From Primulina eburnea (Eukaryota > Streptophyta > Magnoliopsida > Lamiales > Gesneriaceae): DNA of 64,000 bases. This document shows positions 35,101 through 48,477 of the stretch, in pieces; the stretch's first letter is position 1, and each line of letters starts with the position of its first letter. The notes below the pieces were generated by a model. That model saw only the letters and a list, made by a program, of their open reading frames with translations, was not told the origin of the DNA and did no database searches. A program made the position numbers and the translations under genes. The DNA is taken from contig NW_027330943.1 of the NCBI RefSeq assembly GCF_022965805.1, forward strand, positions 1 through 64,000, in the 5' to 3' direction.

Positions 35101-37636
35101 TATCAGTATTTCTGTCATAGGCTTTATAATATGCGTATGACCAAACTGAAGTTCCGTGAATTTTAGAATCAGCACAGCTCGTGTAAAACAACAAAATCTT
35201 TAAATTCATTTGTAATGTTTCGTTAGATATCTGCTATTAAAGCTTGTGATTCAGGCATTAGATTCTATCTTGCAGATCATCATTATTGGGTCTTTCCTCT
35301 GTGACCCGTCTGAGTGCTCTTGGGCTTGTATGTTTGGTGACATTGAAGTTCCAGTTCAGATAATTCGGGACGGTGTCATTCGCTGCCATGCTCCTTTCCA
35401 ATTGCAGGCTGGAAAAGTCAATATTTGCATCACTTCTGCAAATAGGGAGTCTTGTAGTGAAGTAAAGGAGTTTTTCTATCGTGGCGAGCCCATTGCTTGC
35501 AAGCACAGTAATTCACCTGAAACAGAGGACGGCAAGAGCTCAGAAGAGCTCCTGTTGATTGCCAGATTTGTGCAAATGCTACTGTCCGATCAGTCACCAA
35601 AAGGAGATGTCACTGAAACAGATATTGATCTGTTGGCCAAATATAAAACTTCTGAAGGCATGTGGAACCAAGTTATCAACGCTCTTTCAGTTGGCACCTC
35701 AACATCCTCAAGCACTCTTAATTGGCTTCTGGAAGAACTTCTGAAAGACAAGTTGGGACTGTGGCTTTCATCTAGATCACTGAAGAATAATCAAAAGGTC
35801 TGTTCTTTATCAAAGAAAGAACAAGGTATCATTCACGTGACTGCTGGATTGGGCTACGCATGGGCATTATTGCCAATTTTGAATTCTGGAATAAGTGCTA
35901 ATTTCCGTGATTCGAATGGATGGACAGCTCTTCATTGGGCTGCAAGATTTGGGAGGTATATCTGACACATTGATGATTTTTGTTCTTTCCGCTAATTAGT
36001 TGGTAAAACTTAAAACATTTATCTGTTTGTCGAACTAAGTCCAATTTAATTCATTTGCGCATCTGGAAAATAAGTGTTCTAGTTGCAACAGGGAAAAGGT
36101 GGTTGCCACTCTCATAGCATCTGGTGCATCAGCTGGAGTCATTACGGATCCTACTTCGCAGGACCCAACTGGTAAGACACCCGCATCAATTGCGGCTGAC
36201 CGCGGACACATGGGGCTTGCAGGTTATCTTTCCGAAATGGCACTAAAAGATCATCTTTCATCCCTCATATTGAAAGAAACTGAGCTATCTAAGGGGTCGG
36301 CTGCCTTGGAAGCAGAAACTATGGTACATAGTTTATCCAACACAAGTCCCTCTTCTAATGAAGATCAGGGTCCTCTGAATGATACCTTAGCTGCAGTTCG
36401 TAATGCTACTCAGGCTGCTGCACTTATACAATCTGCATTCCGTGCCCATTCGTTCCGGAAGCGGCAGCAGAAAGAAGATGCAGTTGCCATCTCCAGAGCT
36501 TATTGTGATGAATACGGTATATTAGAGAGTGATATTCAGGGACTTTCTGCTGCATCAAAGCGGGCATTCTGCAATGCACGTGATTACAGCTCAGCTGCTT
36601 TATCTATTCAGAAGAAATATCGAGGCTGGAAAGGTCGGAAGGACTATCTTTCATTTCGTCAGAAAGTAGTCAAGATACAGGTCGGTCGCTCTTCTCAAGT
36701 AAAAGGAGGTTTATAGCTTGTTACCATCCCATAAAAGACGTTTATCGTGATATGCGCCAACAAAATAGTAATGTGGCATCTTATTTTCTGAACTTCAGTG
36801 GTACTTCTCTCAGTAAATAGTACCTTGCAGTATATGATAGTGGAAAAGTTGGAATTTTGTTGACGTGAAGAAACTTGAAAATTATTGTTTGCTAACTTCA
36901 CTTGGAACACATATTTTATGATTGCATCAGTTAAGTTAATGTAAGAGACTGACATCTAGTTCTTATGGTTGTAGGCTCATGTCAGAGGTCATCAAGCTAG
37001 GAAAAAATACAATGTTTCCTGGGCAGTTGGTGTTCTGGAGAAGGTTATTCTAAGATGGCGCCGACGAGGGGTTGGTTTCCGAGGATTTCGAATTGACCCC
37101 GAAACAATTCATGAATGCCACGATGACGACATCGTTAAAGTGTTCCGCAAGAAGAATGTGGAGGGAGCCATTGACGAAGCTGTCTCTACAGTGCTGTCCA
37201 TGGTTGAATCTCCAACAGCACGGCAGCAATATCGTCGCATCCTTGAAAAGTATCGCCAAGCTAAGGTAACTCAGGGCTTTGAACATCTTAATTATTGTTA
37301 TGGTCTATTTTTCTCCGTTCCATGGTACACTGTTATTTTCATCTGGTACCATCAAGGTTATGCAGAGGAGAAACTGGGGTTTTAGATTAAGAGGAGCGAT
37401 TTAGTATCTCTCAAAAAACTTCTAAATTAAAAATATTAAATGTTGAAATATTATTTCATTAATTAGGACATCAACTCTACCCAATGTCCCGCCTTTTAGT
37501 TCATGCATTACAGTATGTGAACATGATTGCGTTGATTCTTACATTGTGGCAGGCTGAGCTACAAAATGGAGAATCCCATACATCTGCTCGTCACGGCTTA
37601 TCTTCTCACCTTGATCTTTCCAATGAGGAATTCTGA
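32166..37636 (+). CDS. CAMTA: Calmodulin-binding transcription activator (CAMTA4/5 type), first exon unassigned
   Basis: Ca2+/calmodulin-responsive nuclear transcription factor. Exons found: 32166-32291, 32400-32515, 32878-32966, 33213-33258, 33601-34035, one starting at 34125 or 34153 and ending at 34284, 34366-34577, 35276-35955, 36092-36680, 36975-37265 and 37553-37636. Domains in order: CG-1 DNA-binding domain (IVREAQTRWLKPAEVYFILN to FEHIVLVHYRD), TIG/IPT domain (FTIQEISPDW to REFF-like EVKEFFYRGEP), ankyrin repeats (NGWTALHWAARFGREKVVAT), IQ motifs (AALIQSAFRAHSFRKRQ; SIQKKYRGWKGRKDYL; KIQAHVRGHQARKKY) and a short C-terminus ending LSNEEF. The first exon (only a few codons in relatives) is not secure. 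The junction after 34035 needs a weak acceptor at 34124, or else a frameshift in the preceding exon. Exons after 34366 join cleanly. Confidence 0.9.
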
Positions 37637-38569
37637 GATTTACTAGTTGACATTCTGCGTTTTCTGTTATTTGACTCTTCAGCTTTAAGGCCGTGTAGTA
37701 TGGTTTGCTTTTGACATAAGATACCTATCAAGCATGTAGGTCCGGGAAAGAAGTCTTAAAGTGAAACCCCCTTAGAGGTCCAGGACTCAACGACAGGCAA
37801 CATCTTGACATGTCACATTCTGCTGTCTAAACTAGGAGTTGATGTTATAGAGATGTTTAAACAAACTAACTACCTCACTGAATTAACTCTCTCACAAGCC
37901 TGAACTTCTAAGAAAAAGAAAATGCTTTCTGCACATGTCACAAGCTATGTTGCATGGATGTGAGTATGTATCGAATACATTATTACGACATATTTTAAAA
38001 ATATAAGACACGCTATAACTAACATACAACAATTATTAAAATATATAAAAATATTATAAATTTATTTATGTAAATATATAAAATTTACAACTTTATGAAA
38101 TGGTTTTAAGAAGAGAACAAAAAAAAAGAAAATTCTTTTGCCGAAACGTACGCCACCGTGTCCGTGACGTATATAAATCGTGTCCAAAATATATTCGACT
38201 GGTCAAACCTAAAAAAATTCAATGACACATATTTTGTCGTATCTCACACGTGTATCGACGTGTCATATTCGTAGTTGTGTCCGATACTTAAAAGAAAAAA
38301 AACTCAAAATATCCATGCTACCTAGGCCACAATAATCACAATGATAAACACAATGAACACTTTTGGACAGTTAATTTTAACCATCATATTAAAATCTTAA
38401 TCATGCTACAAACCAAATGCACACAATAAATCATGATAAAAAAGAAGTCGAGTCCATAAAATAACTAGGTGTTCGTTTCAACGAGCCTTGACCACCAGAC
38501 GTATGTCATATGCTCTGAAGAGCACTTGAAACACATTAGCTCTCAGCAGTTCTCCGATGAATGGGTATG
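37637..38569. other. CAMTA 3' region and NTF2-1 3' flank
   Basis: Probable CAMTA 3'UTR from 37637, then AT-rich spacer. The segment about 37640-38640 is partly duplicated at about 40315-41200 (see the segmental duplication). Confidence 0.6.
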
Positions 38570-39596
38570 CTACGCATAGTTCAGCCGGAAAATGTCATTC
38601 AAAACATAGAAGCTGCCTTGAGGTGTTGGAATCAAATGGAACATCTGTCAAACAAAGAACAAGGTGCCATTAATAAATTCGATTCAAAAATTTTGGCTTA
38701 TAAATGAACAACCTTTGATAAAACCACAATGGATGTTCATGTCATGATTTTTGGATCGATCATTCCCAAACCGTATTGAGTATTGTAAAAGGTGCATAAC
38801 AATAAGAGCGCATCCTAAATTTTTTTAAAGAATACCCACACGAAGAAAGCTACAAATATAAACATGTTAGGAAAATTTCATTGCATTTCATCTTTCCTGT
38901 ACTGAACAAACTATTGAATTATCAGAATTTTTCACATCAAATTCGCCATCCATATATAGATTTAAGCCGTCCTAAATTGTGTGATGAGCACATTTAATAA
39001 ATCTAATCCATCGAAGCTTAACCCCTTCAGAGACCAGAGCTTCATTCAATCAACCAAACCAGAAATCTAATAAATTAAAATTGACACAAACTTAGAACCA
39101 AAAGAACGTTTCCCATGAAAATAAACCAAACTAACAAAAAAAAATGTTCCACGCTCCAATCAATTAAATCCATCAAACCCCAAGATCGATACCAAGACAC
39201 GTATGAAGCTACAGGTACGGTACACATGCCAATGCAAAACCCACATTTAATCAAACCCAACAGATCAAAAAGTTTTTTTTAAAAAAAAAAAAAACTTGCC
39301 TGGCTAAATTTGAGCGCATGCTGCTCCCCAGCGAGCTGAAGGTTACCGGAAACAAAAACAAGCATCCCGCCGGCGGGTCCAGAAGGCTGGAAATCAACGG
39401 TGGTGATCTGATGCTGGCACTGCTGGAAGGGCAAACTGGTAAGCTTGGCAACAATGTTCTGAGCACCCTGGAATTTCTGGCCCTCGAAAGTCAGCATCGA
39501 TGAATCTTGGTAAAGGCCCGCTAGCCCTGCCCTATTCGCGTCGAATGTAGTGTAATAGTGCTCGACGAACGCCTTCGACAAGGTTTCTGGATCCAT
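38570..39596 (-). CDS. NTF2: Nuclear transport factor 2, copy 1
   Basis: NTF2 carries Ran-GDP into the nucleus by binding FxFG nucleoporins. Two minus-strand exons, 39596-39300 and 38644-38570, give 123 residues, the usual NTF2 length. The protein begins MDPETLSKAFVEHYYTTFDA and contains the conserved LYQDSSMLTFEGQ and GNLQLAGEQHALKFSQ. It ends MFHLIPTPQGSFYVLNDIFR plus LNYA, the typical small-NTF2 C-terminus. The intron (655 nt) has a GC donor: CAG|GCAAGT. Only small differences separate it from copy 2, with no stops. Both copies look functional. Confidence 0.95.
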
Positions 39597-41129
39597 CGAT
39601 GGATTTCACGAATACGACCCTCTGGGGATTGGGTTCTCACTCTGCGGCCGACGATCACAGACGAAGATATCCTGAACTCCTGATTGGACACAGAGAAATA
39701 AGGAGAGGAGAGGGTTTTTAAGCTAATGGTTGAGGGTAAAATTGTCCATAAATTTGTAGCGTGTCTTAAACGCTAATCTTTGCTTACCTGCGGTGTTATG
39801 GTTTTGGACATCTTTTATCATTCTAAATATATCATTTTATTTTTTTCCCAAACTGAAAACAAATTCCCATGTTTAGGTACTATTATGTATATAATTGATC
39901 TTTTGATCATGCAACATCATTCACATGACGATTATTTATTAGATGTGATGGAGTTGTGTATCAAAAAAGTGAATGAGAACTCAACGATGTTTATATAAAC
40001 GACTAAAAGATATTTATTAAAATAAAATAAATTTATATTAAATTGAGCAAAGTAACAATCAGTCATCGTCCAAAAGCACCCGAATGACGCATAAATATTC
40101 TATTTAGAGGATATATTTCTTCCGGTACTTTCTCTATAAAGATTTTCTTTCATGAATCGCAGAAACTCTGCAACCTTTCGCTTTATGTATTTGTCGCATG
40201 TCATGCGTAGTCGTGAATATGATAGTCCTATTCCTATTGATATCGTATTTGATAATAATCCTTTTACACTTCCATCCATGCCATTGCATAATTCTCATCG
40301 TCCGAGACGTTTTCGGTGAGGAGAACCATTAGATGTTCTAGATGGCATTCTGTGTTTTCTTTATCTGATTCGCACGTTTCAGCTTTACGGCCCTGTATTA
40401 TATGTAGTTTGGTTTTGGCAGAGACAACATATGAAGCATGTATCTCGAATCCTCGATTACATACATTACTGGCGAAAAATAAGACTTTCCATTTGCAGAT
40501 GTTTTGTTAAATCTACAGCAGCAGCAGGAGTCTTATTCTTGAACTAGCTACATCGTAGGGAAGGCGGTCTTAAAGAGAAACCTGGACTCAACATCTACCA
40601 TGCCACATTCCACGGTCTAAGATCTTGTTTTTCCCGTGCAAAGAATCTCACATATTTCGGTAAGTGTTTAGTTTTTAAAAATTAATTCCAAACATGAACT
40701 CCAGTTTCCAGTGTATATATGTGACGGCACGCCTTAAAACAGAAACTCACATTGAATTAACACTGAAGCTCGAACATTTGGAAAAAAGTGAATTCGACAA
40801 TGGTGTGATAAATTTTTTTGGAGTTAACAGATGACTGACTAAACAACCAACTTAAGCAAACATGGAAGTCATTTCCCATTTGTCACAAGAATATAATCAC
40901 AATGATGAAATGCAATGGACATTTCTGGATAGTTGAGTAACCATCATAGTAAAATCTCAATCATGCTACAAATGAAAAGCTCGAAAAAATCTTGATAAAA
41001 AAGATGATCCATAAAGTCTCTAGGGGTTCATTTCAATGTGCCTTGACCACCAAACATATGAAATGTGCTCTGACAAGCACTTGAAATAACATATACTTTC
41101 AGCAGTATCTCTGATGAATGTCTATGTTT
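39597..41129. other. Spacer between NTF2 copies
   Basis: Leader and promoter region of NTF2-1 to about 39775, then about 530 unduplicated bases. From about 40310 it is the second copy of the CAMTA 3' flank. No gene is supported. Confidence 0.6.
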
Positions 41130-42650
41130 TTACGCATAGTTAAGTCGGAAGATGTCATTCAACACATAATAGCTGCCCTGAGGTGTTGGCATCAAATGGA
41201 ACATCTGGAAAACAAGTAAACAAGGTGCCATTAATAAAACTTGTGACATAATAGGTGTACAAGTAGAAAAGACTGCATTCTAAAAATGTTTGCAGAACAT
41301 CACTCTAAATAGAACAGCACAAGATAAAAATTTCTCTTTAAAAAACACTTCTTTTCGATACAGAATTCGGCACATTAACATTCTCACTCCATTTTATAAA
41401 TTATTCCATGTTGGTTAACTGGATATGTATATTAGGAAATGAGGTGAACAAAAAGCTCAACTCTGATGTTCACATTAGCATTTAGCACAACAATACCTTC
41501 CACTTCTCTGTTCTCTCACAGCAGTCTACTACATCATACCAGAAGGGGAATTAAAAGCTTGGTTCTTTGCGTGGAATCAAAATATTTTTTCTACTTGATA
41601 ATTAAAAAAATTCAACATAATTTGAGGCGTAAGTAAGACTACTGTGAGAGGCACACACAACCATCAAACCCTGATGCTTATAATTAGAAGCACACACAAA
41701 TGAAGTGTTCTTAGTCCGCTGGCTTCTCCCACCAATTGCATAGATATCAGAAGAAAATTTCATTAAAATTCATATGATCTGTACTTCGAAACAATTGAAT
41801 CATCAAAAAATTCACCTCAAATTCACCATCAATACATATTTGAGGCGTGCTAAAAATGAATAATGAGCATTCAAAAACACAATCAAATATAATCTATCCC
41901 ATCATAATTTCTGAGAGCTACGTTCAATCTACCAAACCAGAAACCTAGTAAAAATTAATACACTATTCGACACATATTTAGCACAAACAGAACATATCCC
42001 AATAAAATAAATCAAATTAACACAAAATATGCTCCACGCTCCAATAAATTCAATCCATCGAACCCCAAAATCAATACCAAGTCACGTATACATCGAGAGG
42101 GACACATCCAATCCAAAACCAACATTCAATCAAAACCCAAGAAGTCCAAAAAGATATTTTTAAAAAAAACTTGCCTGGCTAAACTTGAGCTTATGCTGCT
42201 CCCCAGCGAGCTGCAGGTTACCGGAGACGAAAACAAGCATCCCGCCGGCGGGACCGGAAGGCTGGCAATCGACGGTGGTGATCTGATGCTGGCACTGCTG
42301 GAACGGCAAACTGGTAAGCTTGCTAACAATGTTTTGGGCACCCTGGAATTTCTGGCCCTCGAAAGTCAGCATCGACGCATCTTGGTAAAGGCCAGCCAGC
42401 CCGGCCCTATTCGCATCGAATGCACTGTAGTAGTGTTCGACAAACGCCTTCGACAAGTTTTCCGGATCCATCGATTGAATTTTTGAATTCGCGCTTCCGA
42501 TGATCGGTTCTTACCACGCGCTTGCTGCTGACGCCGCCGATAATCGGTGACGAAGATATATCCTGATTCGACGCAGGCAGAGGAGACGAGGTGTTTTTAA
42601 GCTAATGCTTGAGGGTAAAATTGTCAACAAAATTTGTAGCGTGTGTATTA
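40310..42650. repeat. Local segmental duplication, unit B (contains NTF2-2)
   Basis: Second copy of the 37630-39775 unit. Its left edge falls at or just past the end of the CAMTA coding region (TGAGGA near 40315 aligns with the last CAMTA codons), so the CAMTA domains themselves were not copied. Starts of the two NTF2 genes are 2,875 bases apart. Confidence 0.8.
41130..42471 (-). CDS. NTF2: Nuclear transport factor 2, copy 2
   Basis: Tandem paralogue of copy 1. Exons 42471-42175 and 41204-41130 give 123 residues. Differences from copy 1 are few, for example ENLSKAFVEHYYSAF at the start, VDCQPSG in the middle and MFHLMPTPQGSYYVLNDIF at the end. It ends in LNYA. The NTF2 fold cavity and FxFG-binding surface residues cannot be judged in detail without alignment, but no truncation is seen. 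Its intron (970 nt) has the same GC donor, CAG|GCAAGT, as copy 1. Confidence 0.95.
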
Positions 42651-43471
42651 ATCTGGACTTGGATATGCAGCCCATGGTCCAAAATATCAATTAGGCCCAA
42701 AAACACCCGAAAGGTGCGTGAACATCCATACCACATCGAGGAAATATTTATATTTCTTGCGGTATTTTTTAGTTATTAGGAATTCGTTTTAGGCCAATCT
42801 ATAACATCATTGTGTGAAGATGATTTAGGCTAGTTTTATACGCAAGTCACAAAATTTGCCAGCCAAACCAAAAAGAGTAGCTAAAAACAGAGAGAATTCC
42901 ATTCTTCCGTATTACGGTCTAATTTTGTACACGCTAAATACAGAAAAGCTTTCGAATATCAACTCTTTTATTCAACCCCAAAAATACACTTTGTACAAGC
43001 TCTCTCTCTAATTTTGTTACATTGAGTTGACCTAAACTAAACAATATAAAACAAAATGAAACTCCAAACCTGCATACTTCACTGATAAAGAATGATCATT
43101 GATCCATCTTTGCAGGTAATAAAACTTTTCCTGACTGCAAAGACGACGATAAGAAATTATCACATCGCTTTCATCTTAATATACACCGATCGACCCCATC
43201 AAAGTCTTCCTCGGATGCTAAGAATCTTGATCTTTATATACATTCTCTTATAACCAAAGACAACAAATGAGCAAAAATTTACCTGGAAAAAGAAGAGATC
43301 AATGCATATAGTCAACACTGGATCAAAGTTCTCGTTACTGACTACATGATCATCTGGTTAAATGGTAATTAATACTTACAATTGGGAAAAATGTACAGCC
43401 GGTTCACGATCCATTGTGCCTCAAAGAGCAGCTCTGGTACTTGTGTTATCACAAGCATCAACATGAAAGTT
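42472..43471. other. NTF2-2 leader and AHK3 3' region
   Basis: The leader or promoter of NTF2-2 extends to about 42650. The rest is AT-rich and likely includes the AHK3 3'UTR from 43471 downward. No gene is seen. Confidence 0.55.
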
Positions 43472-46400
43472 TTAGGTATTCTCATCAGTCACTGTGTGAA
43501 AGAATCTTGAAACTTCTCGATACAGTTGCTCCGCCTCAAACGGTTTCGAGACGTAACCGTCCATTCCACACTTCACACATTCTTCACTTGTAGCGTGAAT
43601 GACATCTGCAGTCATGGCCAAGATGGGAACATGCCAGTTTGAGACATTTTGATAAGCTTCAACCACAACTTCTCCACTTCGAATTCTGTTGTTGATGCTA
43701 GACTCGATGTCCCTAATTCTCTTGGTAGCTTCAAACCTGCGAGTCATCAAATAAGACCTAAAAATTACCCCACCTAGCTCGTTTCTAAGCAGACATTTAC
43801 AATTGGCACTAGATTACGCATAACATATGTCAAAAGAATTGAACGACTGTTGTACCAAAAGCTATAACTAGTAAAAACAATAGATTTCAAAACTTTTCGA
43901 TTATACAACAGTACAAACAACATACAACACAGGACGGATTTAAGGGTTACTAACTTTTATGAACGTCTTTAAAAAGTAGCGAATGTGAGTTATATGTGAG
44001 TTACTACAAAGGAATGCTATACTATACAAGGCGCAGATAGAAACCATGAACGCAATAACAAATACATTGATAAGTATTGAATCTATTACTTATTAATGGT
44101 GTGAAGATTACTTACCCATCCATTTCCGGCATTTGAATGTCCATGAAACATGCATCAATTTGATGGGGTGGAGTTAACAAAGAGATAGCCTCTTTCCCTC
44201 TTTCTGCATTAACTACATCAGCCCCATACTTCTTGAGAGCACCAGCCTGCCACTCTTAGGTTCACCAGATTGTCATCCACAACCAATATTTTTCGACCAT
44301 GAAGGAGATTTCTAAGAGACATCATATGAAGTTCTCCATTGCGATAATTTCCTCGGTTCCCAACACCCATTGCACGTTGTAAGTATGCAGCCAGCATACT
44401 TGCTCTCAGAGGCTTTGTGACAACAAATGGAGTTGGAACACCAGAAGCTGAAGAACTGGATCGGGAAGAACTTACAGAATTGGACAAAAGCAACATTCTA
44501 GGAATAACCATCAAGTTCATCGTTCTCACACTGTTGGAAAATAGAGCCGACATGCCTGAATCTTCACCCCAGATTTCCTCTTCGATCAAAATCATGTTTA
44601 AGGTTTTCTTTCTTGAACTTAAGCTGGATAAACCAAGATTCAGATTCGGTACTAATTCAACTTGGATTCCGAGTCGCTCAACGTGATATTTGGAGACTTT
44701 AGCTCGCACAGGATTGGGATCCACTAGCAGAGCCCTCGTCCCATGGAATTCCGGAGAAATAGAGGCCGTTTCATTGTTCACTTGCTGGTTCATCTGGTCA
44801 TTGAAACTGGAGCAGCCATTGGTAAAAACAGCTGTGAAAGTAAAGGTTGACCCTATCTCTGGCGAGCTCGCCAACCCGATTTCACCTTTCATCAGGTGGA
44901 CCAAGCACTTGCTAATGCTTAAACCAATGCCAGTGCCACCATGTGTCCGAGTGATAGAAGGGCCAACTTGCATGAAGGGGTTAAACACTCGGGACTGTGC
45001 TTCCACAGGGATCCCATGACCTGTGTCCTCAACGGACACAATTATATGTACTTGGTCGGCAGAAGACGATGATGCAGAAGAGGCAGGTAGTCCCTCTTGA
45101 TTGAATGTCCTAAACCCGGCCCAGCTTTGTCTTCTATCGACTACAGGCAACCCACTCAAAGTGCTGTCTGTCTCCTCTTCCAATTCGGCCACTTCTTCGA
45201 CAAGATGTACCGTCACAAATATGTGTCCTCTATCAGTGAACTGCAAATAGAGAAATCATCAGTTGAAATGCACATTTATAGGTGGCGAATTTCGAGTAAC
45301 ATGTACATGCATAAACACTTACTTTGATAGAGTTGCCAACCAAGTTTGTAACAATCTGACGAAATCTTCCAGGATCGCCAACAAGTGTGGCGGGGACCTT
45401 ACTAGAGACATAAACTGCCAACTGTTTTTGCAATTGTATAAAGAAAGTGGATTAGAAGTTAAAGGGATTCAAACAGGTGTACCATAGTAAAAGAAGAAAC
45501 ATAGGAACAGGAAACCAAATGCATACCTCGACCTTTTTATCTTGAGATTTTCCAGAAAGCGATAAAACGCCGTCCAGAATACCCCTTAAATCAAAGCAAA
45601 CTGCTTCAAGCTCGAGTTTACCAGATTCAATCTTTGCTTGGTCCAAGACCTCATTTATGAGTGAAACTAAAGCTTTTCCACTCTCTCGAGCAGTTCTAAC
45701 ATAATCTTGTTGAGTTTCATCTAACTCTGTATCCATAAGCATATGCAGCATTCCTGGGAAAACAAGTCACACAAACACGATCAGAATACTTCAGATATGA
45801 TTTAATAAATTGACCAATAAAAGAAAGAATAAGTGTACTCACCAAGAACACCATTCATTGGGGTTCTGATTTCATGGGAAACAGTAGCAAGAAACTGCAC
45901 AAGAATACAAATCATTCATATGCACAAGGACCACATTTAGACATGAGATAAAAGGGCTATAAAAAAAACAACGTTAAAAATCAGTACCTGTGACTTTGCA
46001 ACATCAGCTGCCTCGGCACGTTTTTTAAGCTCCATCATCTTATGATAATCATCCTCCACTTTCGCTATCCGATTCATTGTAGCATGGAATATGTGCCCCA
46101 CAAGAAAAGAAATTATAAGGATGCCAACAGATGTAGTTGTTGCAACCCAAGGCCAAGGTGGCTTTTGTTTGAATCTGCATTGATTGATTTTCTTTTAACC
46201 GATTTAGACCAAGTATTGACCACAACCAAAAGTAAATACAGTTCAGGGGCAGATAACTGGGAGAGCCAAGGAGTGAACGGCTCTCCTCGGGATAGTTTTT
46301 AATAAAACATTATGAGAATCTTTTTTAAAAGTTCTAGTTTTGCCCCCGAGAAACACATTCAGTTGCTCCCCACATCCCGTTACTATCCCACTTTCTCGAA

Positions 46401-48477
46401 TTTCAGAATCCACCATTGGCTTACTTATGAATTCTACAAAGAAACAGAGTACAAAAATTTGGAAATCAGAGAAAAATTACAAAGACACAAGGAGCTAAAG
46501 TCACCTGCAATGCATCTCATGCTTTCTAAATGGATCTCCAAAGTTAAGACCACTGACATGATGTATCCCATCGGACGAGGCAATCGAACCATACATGCTG
46601 ATAGGGTGTGAGAAATTAGTAGTATCATACACATTTACTAGGATAGTTTGCTTACTAGCAAGCTGCTGGAGCAGTTTTTCCACCAGCGATTCAATATCGA
46701 AGATACCACCGAGATACCTGTAGGAGAAGGGGAAATATTAAGACGGGTCTCCCATTCAACCTCGTCTATTTTCAAGTAAAAAATAAACCGGACCAAAAGC
46801 TACTTCAAGACTACAGAATTTGAAGTCAGACAGCATACCCAGCAATCGCTTGAATCCTTTCAGCATAAGCTACACTTGGGGGGAGATCTCTTTTGTAGAC
46901 AGCGAAAGTTAGTATTACTCCAAGGCGGTTTGTTTTAAGTAATCTAAATGGAGCAGTGAGAACCCCTTTTCCTGATTCTCTTGCTCGTAACACATTCTCA
47001 CGATCTTCCTGTTAGCACATAAATTTTAGTTGCAAGGTATTATTTCTTCTTAGTCACACATCTCGATTGAGGTGGATAACATCATAAAAAATATAGGTGA
47101 CATTTAATCACGTGACAAAGGTGGATAAGGTAACCAAAAACAATTCCCACCATTCTAATTCATGTCATGCTCGTGGAATGCTTCAGTTTCCTTGTATATA
47201 ATGTAGAACAGAGAAACCATATTGGAAAAATAATGGGTCACAAAAAAAAGTTACCTCTCCTGACAGCATATCAACAGAGATTACATGAGCAACAGTATCT
47301 TGTGCGAAGATCACAGGCACGTATTCCTCCTGTACAGGTGACGGCTCAAGGTCTGCCGGATCATACTCATCTTCATGTACCGGGGTCTGCACCACTTTAT
47401 CCATCCTCTTAATAGTCCAACCTTGTAGTTTCTCAAATTGTTCTCTTTCAGAGTGCCGCACCCTCACAGCATATGCTACTCCACTGGTAAGAGGTCTCTC
47501 AAACGCTGTTCTTTCAGTATACCTCTCAAATGTTCTCTGCAAGGTTTTGAAGTCAACAATTTGCGTTAATGCAACAGAGATAAAGATAAATAAATAAATA
47601 AGTAGGTACACGAATCTTGCTCTATATGCAAAACATGTGTCACTCAAACAGATAAATTTTACGTAGTATTCTTATCACAATCTTACTAATCATTTACTTT
47701 GACAGAATACATGAGAAAACTCCTGAGTGTTGTGGAATTTAACAGAATAATAATTCCATATTTGATAGCTAATAACATTGTACAAGATATGTGGATCCGA
47801 ATCTCCATAAATTTACGAAAAAAGGTTTCTTAATCAACCAATAAATTTATCCACACAAGAGAGCAAAGTTAGACAATTCAATTTAGTAACATCTATTTAT
47901 GATTATTTCTGGAACGTTATACAAGATCACAACACTGACCACTTGGTCAAGCTTTTAGAAACACGAATAAATAAGAAAATTCAAGGTTCACCTGATCGAT
48001 GGCAGACGGGCTTTTGTCATGATGAAAAATCGAAATCATAACAGACATTGCCTGTATATGATTCATGCTAACATTAAATTGATCTTGCAACATCCTAGCC
48101 CTCTCATCACACATACTGGCAAGAGTCTCTTTCCTTTTCTCCGCAGCTTGTAAGTTCATATACCAAAACACCGAAAAAGATACTATAATCCCAACTACTA
48201 TCCATGCAATCAAAAGTCGCCTCCACCAATTCTTCCTCACTTTCCGGGACCCAATAAACTGTGAATAATGATGGTGGATCTTACACCCACACACTGAAAT
48301 ATGCCCCCATAATTTCATCCATATTTGCCCCCTATCACCGAGAAAACCAGCCTTTGTGGTCATAATTCCTCCATTACTAAACCAATTCAGAGAAATTAGA
48401 GATAGAAACCAACAGCATAGCAACAAAAGAAGATGGCCCACCTTCAAGCCAAATCCAATAACATAGAATAAATTCAT
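43472..48477 (-). CDS. AHK3: Cytokinin receptor histidine kinase, AHK3 type, with a frameshift
   Basis: Membrane hybrid kinase that senses cytokinin by its CHASE domain. Ten minus-strand exons: 48477-47992, 47536-47255, 47008-46839, 46717-46505, 46174-45988, 45894-45843, 45753-45527, 45421-45323, 45240-44116 and 43736-43472. The start [20 protein letters not shown] matches AHK3. Then come membrane segments, CHASE ([39 protein letters not shown]), a second membrane segment, the H-box ([10 protein letters not shown], His453), ATP-binding G boxes ([22 protein letters not shown]) and a receiver ([27 protein letters not shown]). One extra base near 44245 shifts the frame inside NLVNLRVA, stopping at 44218 after about 912 residues. 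Without it the length is 1,034 residues, as expected (Arabidopsis AHK3 is 1,036). Confidence 0.93.

Larger units (their letters stand above)
37630..39775. repeat. Local segmental duplication, unit A (contains NTF2-1)
   Basis: Matches 40310-42650 over the CAMTA 3' flank (for example ACATTCTGCGTTTTCTG against GCATTCTGTGTTTTCTT), the spacer (ACCATCATATTAAAATCTTA against ACCATCATAGTAAAATCTCA), the NTF2 gene and its upstream leader (GAGGGTAAAATTGTC in both). Edges are approximate because the copies have diverged by indels. Confidence 0.8.

Noticed and set aside
42126..42341. Minus-strand frame in NTF2-2 in a shifted register
   Set aside because: Alternative frame of the NTF2 exon; the NTF2 frame is conserved in both copies.
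44417..45019. Plus-strand frames inside AHK3
   Set aside because: Antisense shadows of the large kinase/receiver exon.
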